A DNA stretch of 64,000 nt from Arctopsyche grandis. Taxonomy: Eukaryota; Arthropoda; Insecta; Trichoptera; Hydropsychidae. The DNA lies in assembly GCF_051622035.1 (NCBI RefSeq), contig NC_135359.1:31525501-31589500 (forward strand). The letters are read 5' to 3'. The translations under genes were made by a program, and so were the position numbers. The notes beneath the pieces were generated by a model. The model saw only the letters and a list, made by a program, of their open reading frames with translations, was not told the DNA's origin and searched no databases. Below are positions 45,590 through 55,822 of this stretch, piece after piece (positions within the stretch are counted from its first letter, which is position 1; every line of letters begins with the position of its first letter).

Positions 45590-45701
45590 CTAATATTTCT
45601 CTGGTATAACTAGTACAACATTTAGACCAAATATGTCACACAAAAAAATAGCAAAGCGAAGGCGAGTCGTCTGGTTGCTGTCAGAGTAAAATAAAGGGAC
45701 G
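45590..45701 (+). promoter_or_regulatory. Shared 5' flank of gene I
   Basis: TAATATTTCTCTGGTATAAC, TTTAGACCAAATATGTCACA, the A-rich tract and GCGAAGGCGAGTCGTCTGG. Same order as before J, so it is probably the ancestral promoter and leader. Confidence 0.5.
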
Positions 45702-46792
45702 ATGGAGTGCAGGCTTTGTCTTGGATCAGCTCCGGCCGAGTCTTCCGTCTCCATCTTCCAGAGACCAGGTCCTCATCCAGAGCGTCTGGAGCAACGCATT
45801 CGGACCGGCTGTCAGATTAATGTAGGTTACTGGTTACAGGTTACAATACTGTTGTGGACCCAATTGGTTCTCCCGACTCTTCTCACCGCTCAATCCTATT
45901 GTTTTTTTCATTTCATCTGCAGGTTAAAAGAGGCGATGGGTTGCCAGACACGGTGTGTCTTTCGTGTAACACCAATCTCGAATCGTTGATCAGCTTTCGA
46001 AAGGCTTGTTTTCGAAGCCACGAAACGTCTCAACTGAGGTTAGCTGATTGCTTGAACATCAAGACTGAAGAAGTTTTCTTGGAAGATTTAATATGGGACG
46101 ACGAGCCTTCACAATCGACAATTCACCGAAACGATAGTGAAATTTGCTTAGAGCCATTTCCCAGTGAATCTGAAATTATTCTACACAAAAGATCTCATCC
46201 TGGAGAAAAGCGGTTTCAATGTGACATTTGTTTAAAATCATATATTCGAAAACAGTCAGTTGTGATACATTTGAAATCTCACACGGGGGAAAAGCCATAC
46301 AAGTGTGAAATCTGTCTAAAATCATTTCCTCTTAAATCTACCCTTTTTAGACATTTAACAATTCACGCTGTGGAAAAGCCTTACAAGTGTGAAATTTGTT
46401 TAAAATCATATGTTCATAAACATAAACTTGTGTTACATTTGAGATCTCACACGGGGGAAAGGCCATACAAGTGTGAAATTTGTCTAAAATCATTTCCTCT
46501 TAAATCTACCCTTGTTAGACATTTAAGAATTCACACTGTGGAAAAGCCTTACAAGTGTGAAATTTGTCTAAAATCATATGCTGAAAAATCTTACCTCAAG
46601 ATACATAAAAATTTGCATACTGGAATGAAACCACACAAATGTGACATTTGTTTAAAATCATTTATTCAAAAAACTATTTTTGTTAGACATTTAAGAATTC
46701 ACACTGGGGAAAAGCCTTACAAGTGTGAAATTTGTCTAAAATCATATGCTGAAAAATCTTACCTCAAGATACATAAAAAATTGCATGCTTGA
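45702..46792 (+). CDS. ZAD-C2H2 zinc-finger protein I, 7 fingers, truncated
   Basis: Exon 1 45702-45821 (40 codons), intron 45822-45922 (101 nt), exon 2 45923-46792; 329 residues. Complete ZAD, linker [14 protein letters not shown], degenerate unit with SEICLEPF, then 7 canonical fingers. The frame stops in a linker where GGA has become TGA (46790-46792); further fingers continue in frame beyond. A short ZAD protein with 7 fingers could still work; if not, it is a recent pseudogene. The FB element is immediately upstream. Confidence 0.8.
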
Positions 46793-47250
46793 ATGAAACC
46801 ACACAAATGTGACATTTGTTTAAAATCATTTATTCAAAAAACTATACTTGTTAGACATTTAAGAATTCACACTGGGGAAAAGCCTTACAATTGTGAAATT
46901 TGTCTAAAATCATATGCTGAAAAATCTAACCTCAAAAAACATAAAAAATTGCATGCTTGAATGAAACCACACAAATGTGACATTTGTTTTAAATCATATG
47001 TTCATAAAAATTACACTTGTTAGACATTTAAGAATTCACACTTACAAGTGTGAAATTTTCTCTAAAATCTAGCCTCGAGAGACATAAAAAATCGCATGCT
47101 GACATAAAACCATACAAATGTGACATTTGTTTAAAATCATTTATTTGAAAAAATGCACTTGTGGGACATTTCAGAACTCACACCGGGTAAAAGCCTAAGT
47201 GTGAAATTTGTTTAAAATCATTTACTCTAAAATCTACCCTCAGGTCACAA
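46793..47250 (+). pseudogene. Finger array of gene I beyond its stop
   Basis: In the same frame: two more fingers (CDICLKSFIQKTI, CEICLKSYAEKSN), then the same GGA-to-TGA change again at 46958-46960, exactly 168 nt on. After that come decayed fingers with frame changes, and the family HTG-stop near 47190. Confidence 0.85.
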
Positions 47251-47514
47251 TAAAATGCATACTGGGATAAATATAAAAAAAATTGTTATTGTTATAAATA
47301 CTGTTAATATATAAATATTCTTACATTTTGGCTGCATACGTGCCATGATGTTTCTGGTGCCCCCCTTTCATGTCATTTCTTCTCATTGCTGTTTATTTAA
47401 ATAATTTTAAGAGAAATGACAATTGAAAATTAAATACAAATCTATTATTTGGTTTACTTGTTTTATTTATTTTAAATGTAATAATTTTTATTTATTGAAT
47501 AAAATTGATATATG
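47251..47514 (+). other. 3' UTR of gene I
   Basis: TTTGGCTGCATACGTGCC, GTGCCCCCCTTTCATGTC and AATAAAATTGATATATG. It contains the intact target of the Tc1 insertion seen in H (TA at 47511-47512). Confidence 0.7.
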
Positions 47515-48986
47515 TAATTATGGTAAATATAAAACTCATTCTAAGCCTGGGGTCGGCAAACCGCGGTTCTTTGGCCGGTGGCGTAGCTACCATTGCACAG
47601 ATTGATGCAAAGCATCACGGCCCATTCTCGAAGGGCCCAAATTTTTAAGGATGTGGCTATTTGTACATACAGTATCGACGAATTATTGGCTATTTGTATA
47701 TACATAGTACATAAGAAGATTATAAGACTTAGCATTTAAGATTAATCTGATATTTTATTTGGAAAGACACTTTGCATATATTATCAGCTTGAATTTGCCA
47801 CAATTATCTAGTCACCTTTTTATTTATCCCATATTAATTGTATTGAGAAAGTTCAACCTAAATTCATTAAATCCTTACGCTACCTTTTCCTACCATTCCC
47901 ATACCCATTCTACTGTTCCCGATATTTTAAAAATACTATCTTTTAACAATATTTCTGTCAGGCGACGACTTACTGATGCTACATTCTTCTTTAAGATCAT
48001 AAATGGTTTCCTTGATTGTTCAGATTTACTGTATAAGGTTAATTTCAGGATCCCAGTTCGGTATTCTAGACACGTTGCATTCTTTTCACTTAATCCTTTC
48101 AATACTAATTCCCAAAAATATTCTTATATTCAATATCTGCAGCGTGTTTATCGTATGTTTAACGGGGAGCTGAATGAGGTTGATCTGTTCGGTATTTCCC
48201 TACATCAATTCAAGACTAACATCAGGAGAATCTTGACCGATTGATTAATTTCTTCTTCTATTCTATTTCATAACCTTTTTCCAATAATTTTATACTTTAG
48301 TTTAATTATGTAATGTGCTATTTAGTCATGTTATAGCTTCATTCTTTTCCTTTTCATTTGTTTATCTTGTATTTTCCTTTTTCATTTGTTTATTTTTGTA
48401 AATTTCCACTTCTTCTTATATTCTATTTTATAACCTTTTCCAATATTTTAATACTGTTACGTACGCCGCGGATTGGGCGAATTGCACTTAGACCAATGGA
48501 TATCTGTTATCGGATTAACTAAGTGCTTGCACTTACTTCCAGGATTATATCTGGACTCTAAGTGCATTTAGGCTAAACAATGACCGTTATTAGTCCTTTC
48601 TCAGAATCGGTACGGGGAGACCCAATGTCGTGGAAATACATATCCGAATACGTGACTATACAATAGGTAAACAGATTAGGCGTTTTGAGAGATCTACCCT
48701 TTATAAGGCGGTACGTAGGCGATATCATGTCAATTCTGGACTGAGCACTGCCAGTGCGTGTATCTTCTTAATCATCAATAAATGCTGTGAGACGACTGTT
48801 GGCCTTTTACTTGGATCCTCCACCCACCCCTACGCAACAATACTATAGTTTAATTATGCAATGTGCTATTTTGTCATGGTATAGCTTTTATTCTTTTCTT
48901 TTTCATTTGTTTATCTTGTATTTATCTTTTTCATTATTAATTATCTTTGTAAAAATCAGTAATTGGACTCGGATGTTATATATATA
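47515..48986 (+). mobile_element. hAT remnant and CR1/Jockey-like LINE 3' end, I copy
   Basis: Paralogue of 42087-43520. Coding frame 47759-48244 gives ISVRRRLTDATFFFKIING, VRYSRHVAFFSLNPF and YIQYLQRVYRMFNGE without the LTR seen in the other copy, then the 3' UTR. A family-L1 solo LTR is inserted at 48455-48839. Confidence 0.7.
48455..48839 (+). mobile_element. Solo LTR of family L1
   Basis: 385 bp from TGTTACGTACGCCG to CTACGCAACA, framed by ATAC on both sides (48451-48454, 48840-48843). It contains AATAAATGCTGTGA. The empty site is visible in the paralogue at 43384-43387. Confidence 0.88.
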
Positions 48987-49440
48987 CTAGTGTTGGACCC
49001 GTTGATTTCAACGGGTGGTTTCGAAAAGGAATTGAAACTCGAATAAAAATAAAGTTAAAGATATTGAATCGACTGGTTTCGGAAAGAAATTGATGCACGA
49101 ATTACGAATGACAAATTACGAAGTGATTACGAATTACGAATTACATTTCGCCGACGCCTCCGGCACCCCGGGGCCTTCGCCCCCGGCGCTTACGTCGCTC
49201 CGGGGCCTTCGGTCCCAGCGCCGCCGACGCCTCCGGCGGCCGCACCGCACCCAGCGCCCCCAATGCCTTCGGCACCCCGGAGGCTTCGCCCCCAGCGCCC
49301 CCGGTGCCTCCGGCACCCCGGGGGCTTCGCCCCCAGCGCCCCCAATGCCTTCGGCACCCCGGGGGCTGAAAAATTGAAAAAACTGAAAAAACTGAAAAAC
49401 TGAAAAAAATGAAAAATATGAAAATACGAAGTGAATACAA
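48987..49440 (-). mobile_element. Helitron-like element with GC-rich minisatellite, second copy
   Basis: CTAGTGTTGGACCCGTTGAT then TTCAACGGG: the minus-strand hairpin and CTAG terminus as at 36873. The GC-rich array (CCCCGGGGCCTTCGCCCCC, GCCTCCGGCACC) runs 49150-49370, followed by a GAAAAACTGAAAA array. Confidence 0.55.
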
Positions 49441-49640
49441 TTTTTTCGCTGCTTCATGGGGAGTTTCCAGACGAGGCCATTTATCAAGATGTCGCGACAT
49501 ATTTTTTTACGACCTATATTGGAGGCATTGGGGGACGAACTCCACCATTCCCTATAGAATTGTACCAATTCTACCAATTATCATAGATATTACAATAGAA
49601 CCCCGATTATCCGTTTTCAACACATTATACATAAACATAT
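49441..49640. other. Spacer
   Basis: No recognised feature. Part of it (AATAGAACCCCGATTATCCG) resembles the insertion in the gene H intron. Confidence 0.3.
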
Positions 49641-50175
49641 TCTTGAATATATATTATTTGGTTTGATTTTTAAATGCTTTTTATTATTACGAAATTATGT
49701 TCACAATACATCTTATATCTACATATTTTAATAGCTACTGATCTACTGATCATTTTCTATTTTGCAATTTTATTTTATTTGGTTAGTAATCATAGTATTA
49801 TATTATTCTAATGTTAATGCACAGCATAATAGGAGAAAGAGCTCAAAAACCTATTTACAATTGAATATATATTATAATATATAGATGACATATAGAAAAT
49901 GTTTTACAATATAACAAAGATAAACAAATAATGTTACCGACGATTTATTTATGTAGATGAGATGTAACAAGTTCATTATAAAATGACGAATTCACTTTTA
50001 GATACCATTCATATTAAAGATGAAGCCGATGGCATTATCATCGCTCTTGTACAAAACATGCAGAATGAATCTCCGGCAACGTCCCATTGGCTCCGAAGCT
50101 GAGAAAACAAAACGACCTTCTTTTTTACATATAATTACTATTGTAACAAGTGAACATAAATAAAGGATCCTCTTA
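49641..50175 (+). repeat. 5' region of the Ginger-like element, second copy
   Basis: Inverse match to 10040-10600: CGGCAACGTCCCATTGGCTC, TTGTAACAAGTGAACATAAA and GACGATTTATTTATGTAG. No coding part follows. Confidence 0.5.
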
Positions 50176-50179
50176 CTAA

Positions 50180-50475
50180 CACAATCAGTGATTTCGTAGA
50201 CCTACCCGCGGTACATTTACCGCGGTGAATTAAGATTAAATTTTGATTTGACATTCGAACTGTCAAAGTGAAATGAACGCAAAAGCGATTGCCATGCGAA
50301 CCTTCTCGGATGCGAGCGATGCGAACGTCAGATGGGCTGACAGATTCCCGCGAACTCCTCGCGAAGACCACAAACAACCGCCACGGCCACGGCCACGAGG
50401 GCCTTTGGCTCGAACATATGTCTAGTCGATAATAATAAAAATTTCGGAAATAAAAAGTATTTGAGAATATTTTTG
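50180..50475. repeat. Dispersed repeat related to 53400-53464 and 55190-55275
   Basis: CAAAGTGAAATGAACGCAAA and CCCGCGAACTCC recur inverted on the two sides of the hAT at 53465-55188, so the hAT is inserted in another copy of this repeat. CACGGCCACGGCCACG is a small tandem. Class unknown. Confidence 0.45.
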
Positions 50476-50479
50476 TTTG

Positions 50480-50775
50480 TGTGACCAATTTTAAATTTTT
50501 GGGTGTGACCAGTTTTCTCGTGACCAGTTTCAGCGTGTGACCAGTTTTCTCGTGACCAGTTTCAGCGTGTGACCAGTTTTCTCGTGACCAGTTTTAGCGT
50601 GTGACCAGTTTTCTCGTGACCAGTTTTAGCGTGTGACTAGTTTTCTCGTGACCAGTTTTAGCGTGTGACTAGTTTTCTCGTGACCAGTTTTAGCGTGACG
50701 GATGATCACGAGTGACCGATCTAGAGCGACCAGTTGTCCTGTGACAGGTTCACATTTGACTAGTAATCACCGAAT
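50480..50775 (+). repeat. FB repeat with six 32-bp tandem units
   Basis: Units start at 50503, 50535, 50567, 50599, 50631 and 50663 with GTGTGACCAGTTTTCTCGTG then ACCAGTTT(T/C)AGC. After them come GTGACGGATGATCACG, the GATCTAGAGCGACCAG core and TTTGACTAGTAATCACC. Confidence 0.88.
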
Positions 50776-51040
50776 CAGTTAAACTTAGTGTTAACGCTGC
50801 CAGTGTTCTAGCCGCTGTCTGTAAGGGTGGCCAGCACAAAAATATATCGGCCAAATGGTGGGTCGTAAGGCCACGAAAGCCGATCATCAGACACGTAGTC
50901 TGAACACAGGAAATGTCGGGTACTGCTGTAAGCCTGCCGTGGCGTAAACGTGACGGTTGAAATGAACATACCCATACAAAATGTACCAAAGAATACTTTT
51001 CGAACGGCCGGATACATGCTGAAGTCGGTTCGTGCCGACT

Positions 51041-51431
51041 AGGTATGAACGGTAAACGGACTACTAGTCATATGTGAACCAGTCACAGGACAACCGGTCG
51101 CTCTAGATCGGTCACACGTGATCACCCGTCAGACTAAAACTGGTCACGAGAAATCTGGTCACACCCTAAAATCGGTCATGAGAAAACTGGTTAACTAATT
51201 TTAGGGTGTGTGACCAGTTTTAGTGTTGCGGGTGATCACGTGTGGCCGATCTAGAGCGACTGGTTGTCCTGTGACCGGTTCATATTTGACTAGTAATCAC
51301 TAGAGGTAGGATAGTCACAGTGCTATCCATTGTTCGGCAAACCTTTAACAATGCATTTACAACCTTTGAACAATACATGGCCCCCTCAGGCTCCGGTGAC
51401 TAGTAATCACCGAACCGTATGAACATACCTT
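51041..51431. repeat. FB foldback element upstream of gene J, with a 96-bp insertion
   Basis: Same ends and arms as 45269-45579; both copies follow the same left flank (CGAACGGCCGGAT...TGCCGACT). An insertion at 51301-51396 lies between direct repeats TGACTAGTAATCAC (14 bp; 51287-51300, 51397-51410). Confidence 0.8.
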
Positions 51432-51483
51432 AAATAGGAGCCTAACATTTCTCTGGTATAACTAGTACAACATTTAGACCAAT

Positions 51484-51535
51484 TTTTTATGTGTATCGAG
51501 GCTAGATTTTCGAGTAAATGATTTTAGACAGATTT
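51484..51535 (-). pseudogene. Antisense finger fragment inside the gene J promoter
   Basis: Minus strand reads ICLKSFTRKSSL and on to a cut end. Identical to the start of fragment G before gene H. It lies between two copies of TTTAGACCAA, so it looks like a filler inserted into the shared promoter block. Confidence 0.8.
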
Positions 51536-51614
51536 AGACCAAATATGTCAAACAAAAAAAATAGCAAAGCGAAGGCGAGTCGTCTGGTTGCTGTCAGAGT
51601 AAAATACAGGGACG

Positions 51615-52458
51615 ATGGAGTGCAGGCTTTGTCTTGGATCAGCTCCGGCCGAGTCTTCCGTCTCCATCTTCCAGAGACCAGGTCCTCATCCAGAGCGTCT
51701 GGAGCAACGCATTCGGACCGGCTGTCAGATTTATGTAGGTTACAATACTGTTGTGGACCCAATTGGTTCTCCCGACTCTTCTCACCGCTCAATCCTATTG
51801 TTTTTTTTCATTTGATCTGCAGGTTAAAAGAGGCGATGGGTTGCCAAACACGGTGTGTCTTTCGTGTAACACCAATCTCGAATCGTTGATCAGCTTTCGA
51901 AAGGCTTGTTTTCGAAGCCACGAAACGTCTCAACTGAGGTTAGTTGATTGCTTGAACATCAAGACTGAAGAAGTTTTCTTGGAAGATCTAATATTGGACG
52001 ATGAGCCTTCACAATCGCCAATTCACCGAAAGGATAGTGACATTTGCTTGAAGCCATTTCCCAGTGAATCTGAACTTATTTTACACAAAAGATCTCATCC
52101 TGGAGAAAAGCGATTTCAATGTGACATTTGTTTAAAATCATATATTCGAAAACATACACTTGTGATTCATTTGAGATCTCACACGGGGGAAAAGCCTTAC
52201 AAGTGTGAAATTTGCCTAAAATCATTTACTGAAAAATCTAGCCTCGAAAGACATAAAAAATGGCATGCTGGGATAAAACTACACAAATGTGACTTTTGTT
52301 TAAAATCATTTATTCGAAAAAATTCACTTTTTAATCATTTGAGAACTCACACGGGGGAAAAGCCTTACAAGTGTGAAGTTTGTCTAAAATCATTTACTCT
52401 AAAATCTAGCCTCGATACACATAAAAAATCGCATGCTGGGATAAAACCACAAATGTGA
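51615..52458 (+). CDS. ZAD-C2H2 zinc-finger protein J, 4 fingers, truncated
   Basis: Exon 1 51615-51734 (40 codons), intron 51735-51822 (88 nt), exon 2 51823-52458; 251 residues. ZAD complete (NTVCLSC here for DTVCLSC), linker FLEDLILDDEPSQS, degenerate DSDICLKPF, four canonical fingers, then AGIKPQM-stop. The family reads AGIKPHKC here; loss of two bases in the CACAC run near 52448 shifts the frame. May be a short active protein or a recent pseudogene. Confidence 0.8.
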
Positions 52459-52735
52459 AATTTGTTTAAAATCATATGTTCGTAAAGATGAACTTGTGTC
52501 ACATTTGAGAACTCACACGGGGGAAAAGCCGTACAGGTGTGAAATCCGTCTAAAATCATTTACTCAAAAATCTAGCCTCAAGAAATATAAAAAATTGCAT
52601 TTGAGAAGTCACACAAATGGAAAGATAAAACCACACAAATGTGACATTTGTTTAAAATCATATGGTCTTAAAAATGTATTTGTGTCACATTTGAGATCTC
52701 ACACGGGGGGAAACGCCTTACATGTGTGAATTTTG
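52459..52735 (+). pseudogene. Finger array of gene J beyond the frameshift
   Basis: Fingers continue in another frame: a finger with YVRKDELVSHLRTH, then one with the second Cys of its pair changed (RCEIRLKSF) and the first His changed to Tyr, then [17 protein letters not shown], ending GGNALHV-stop. A small rearrangement adds HLRSHTNGK. Confidence 0.8.
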
Positions 52736-52976
52736 TTTAAAATCCAAATTGTATACTGGGATAAATATAAAAAAAAATGTTATTTATAAACACTGTTTAT
52801 ATTCTTACATTTTGGATGCATGATATTTCTGGTACCCCCCTTCCAATGTCATTTCAGTCTATTTAAATAATTTTAAGAAAAATGATAATTGGAAATTAAA
52901 TACACAGATCTATTAGTTGGCTTACTTGTTTTATATGTTATAATTTCTATTTATTGGATGAAATTGAGATAATTTT
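52736..52976 (+). other. 3' UTR of gene J
   Basis: Family 3' UTR, shorter: TTTTGGATGCATGATATTTC, GTACCCCCCTTCCAATGTC and TTGGCTTACTTGTTTTAT. Confidence 0.65.
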
Positions 52977-53091
52977 GACTGATTGACCGATTTTAGGGTG
53001 GGATCAGTTTTAGTGTGACCGATCTAGAGCAACCAGTTGTCCTGTGACCGGTTCACATTTGACTAGTAATCACCGAACCGTGAATTGTAGG
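52977..53091 (+). repeat. FB repeat, right-arm fragment
   Basis: GACTGATTGACCGATTTTAG, GACCGATCTAGAGCAACC and TTTGACTAGTAATCACCG. Confidence 0.65.
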
Positions 53092-53464
53092 TATGTTATG
53101 GTAAAACGATTTTGTATTTACAGTTGTTTATTACATTAAATAAATCTTTTTACAAACTTATACAAACAAAAAATTATATATTATACAATTACATATAAAC
53201 AAACGTCTATTTACCAACTTATACAAACAAAAAAAGGAAAACATTTTAAATTCGTACTTTTTGAGCTTTTGGTGCCGCAAATTTATATATTATATTATCA
53301 CAATCTAATAAATGCACCACACCACTTTCAATAAACATCATCGATAAATTATTTAAATTGTTTTGATTTAACGAATTCCTTAACTATTTTTAACTCGTTT
53401 TAAAACGAACGAAGGCCGTTGGTTGTGGTCTTCAGGAGTTCGCGGGCATCTCATCACTCATCAG
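53092..53464. other. AT-rich spacer and repeat flank
   Basis: AT-rich with AAATATATAAT runs; from 53400 it is the broken-off part of the dispersed repeat at 50180-50475. Confidence 0.35.
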
Positions 53465-55188
53465 TAAGGTTGCCAGATTTCTCGCAAGTCAATTTATATT
53501 AAATTAGAGAGTGAAACCATGAAATTTTAACATATATTTAATTATACACATTACTAAGAATAACAACAATATTATTAATAAAAATAACATCGCCGAATTT
53601 TTAAAACAAATTTTACAAATATTTATCATTTGATTTGGCCTTTTGCAAAACTGCTTTATTTTTTAGGAGATAATCATATATTTCGACACAATTAAAATCA
53701 TAATTCTCAATGCACTGTAAGATACTACTAACTGTTTCTACTGAAAGTCTATTTCTTTCATTCGTCCATTGAATTTCCGTTAGCGAGAATATTCTCTCCA
53801 CGTTACCATTATGACCTGGTATGGAAAAAATATACTCCCTCATACAATATAAATCTTTATATTGCTCTGGTAATTCTTTTTCTATCTGAGAAAAAACAAC
53901 GACCCATTTTCTGATACTAATTTTTTGTTCCAATCGGGAGATTGCATTTCTTTTTTTTTAATATGCCCTTCAGAGAAACAAATTGATTAAATAACAAAGT
54001 ACCATCTATTATGATATTTTTGGTGGTTAAATATTCTACTGTGTTTTCAAGTTCGGACCATTCTGGTATTTTTTCCAGATTCATCCAAGAAAACACAGCA
54101 AAGCTTTTCAGTGGAATTGTCCATTGTTTTAGGTACTCGAAGATTCTCCCTCTAAGTTCCCCAATTTTAATAATTTTACATTTATCCCTGTTTTGGAGAA
54201 ATATTGAATTACAAGTGGAAACATTTTTTGATCTTTGTGATTGCTAGAATCGGTACTAATACTATAAAATGAACAACTTTGAAGTTCGTTGAGAATTAAA
54301 TTAAAAATCTATTGAATGAGGCGCGAGAACTTGAGTAATTAAACGAGTTGTTTTTGTTCTGGCCGAAGAATATTGTGTTGCAATTTTAGAATCATTAAAT
54401 AATTTAGGAATTAATTTGATACGGCAATTCTTGTTATTGAATGGGAGAAAATTCTTCTAAAAAATTTAAAACTGAAAAAAATGAAAACGGGACATTTAGG
54501 TGCTCCGAAAAGCTCGTTCGGGACACTGGGACACAAGGCTTAACCTTTTCAGGAGTACGACCGTACGGGCAAAGTAAAATGGCCCCGCCAGAGTATGACC
54601 GTACCCGTACGGTTTGGCACGTTCAATCACTCAAAATACTCTACCTCTTTCATTGTTCGACATATTTGCATCTCGTTTTTTTTTTCAAGTGTTGCTGAGG
54701 TTTCTCTTTCACTCTTGTGAATATATATTTTTGTATTCGAATAAAGAAACCGAATTTAACGATGCGTGAAAACCAGTTAAATTTTTATGACTGAACATGA
54801 TGACAATTTTTTTTCTAAAGTAATATTTTCCACATGTAAAAACTATAAAATATGTTCCGAACGAATAACAGTGAAACGTATGACTGAATTTATTTCATTT
54901 GACCCTTATAATAATAATTTTGCGTAAAATTATAGATTTATTTTCGAGAGAATTTGGTCCTGGATGCAAGGCAAAGCCGCCGCCAGGCAATAAATCAATC
55001 ATATAATCGAGCGAAATATGTCAACTTTAAAACTTCCCACAAAATAAGAGTGTTCACTCGGATTTTTCAAGTCAGTTGATTCCGAAAAAAACTCACTCCT
55101 GAGACGTTTCTGGTGTTCAAATTAACTCACTACTCAAAAGGTTAAAAACGGTGACAGTCCCGGTTAATGGGGACGCCTGGCAACCCTA
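53465..55188 (-). mobile_element. hAT element with transposase C-terminal remains
   Basis: Ends TAAGGTTGCCAG and CTGGCAACCCTA are inverted repeats; CTCATCAG-like direct repeats flank it (imperfect, within CTCATCACTCATCAG). Minus-strand frame 53613-53933 reads YIFSIPGHNGNVERIFSL, then TNERNRLSVETVSSILQ, the hAT dimerisation region (usual form S--VER-FS). The catalytic core is decayed or missing. A 598-bp piggyBac-like MITE is inserted at 54544-55141. Confidence 0.7.
54544..55141. mobile_element. piggyBac-like MITE
   Basis: TTAA on both sides (54540-54543, 55142-55145) with inverted ends CCTTTTCAGGAGT and ACTACTCAAAAGG (imperfect). No transposase. Sits within the hAT element. Confidence 0.65.
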
Positions 55189-55560
55189 CTCATCACTCAT
55201 CAGAGTCAGCTCATCAGACGCTCTCTAGGCAATCACTTTTGCGTTCATTTCACTTTGACATTCGAACTGGCGCCGGGGGCGAAAGCCCCGGATTCGAGGT
55301 GGATTGTATCCTAGTCGAGAGGCGATGGCGGAAATTTCGTTTGTAGGCTTCCTATCACTTACATATTTCTATACAAATGTTAGCGCTACTTAGTTATGCC
55401 TCTTTTTGAAGAAAAAATATGTTTTTTTTTTACAGAAAACTTTATAAATGCCAATTCAGCCGTACAAATCAAAAGTTGAAAGAAAGAAATTTTGACTGTT
55501 TAGCGTCTATTAACATTATAGTGAAATATATGAATATACATACTAGGGGTCTACCCAAAG
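55189..55560. other. Dispersed-repeat flank and spacer
   Basis: 55195-55275 is the right part of the repeat at 50180-50475 (GCGTTCATTTCACTTTGAC). GGCGCCGGGGGCGAAAGCCC at 55272 resembles a GC-rich Helitron-type hairpin. The rest is AT-rich. Confidence 0.35.
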
Positions 55561-55822
55561 GAACGAATTAGAAATGCACGAAAAACCAAATATCGGAAGG
55601 CAAAGATCGAAAATCGAAAGATCAAAAAAAAATTCGGGTGTGACCAACCCATGACTTTATCTATATATTTGAGGAATATAAGAAGGTTACAAAACAAAAT
55701 TCGATATTGAACTGATGACTATGATAGCGATACAAATTGAGCGCAAATGTATGGAAACTTGCACAAAACAAAAGTTCTACTTCCGGTTGTTTGATTGTGT
55801 TCAAATTTTTTTTATTACTAAA

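Noticed and set aside
50503-50694. 32-bp repeats as a CRISPR-like array
   Set aside because: There are no spacers; it is a tandem expansion of the FB foldback arm.
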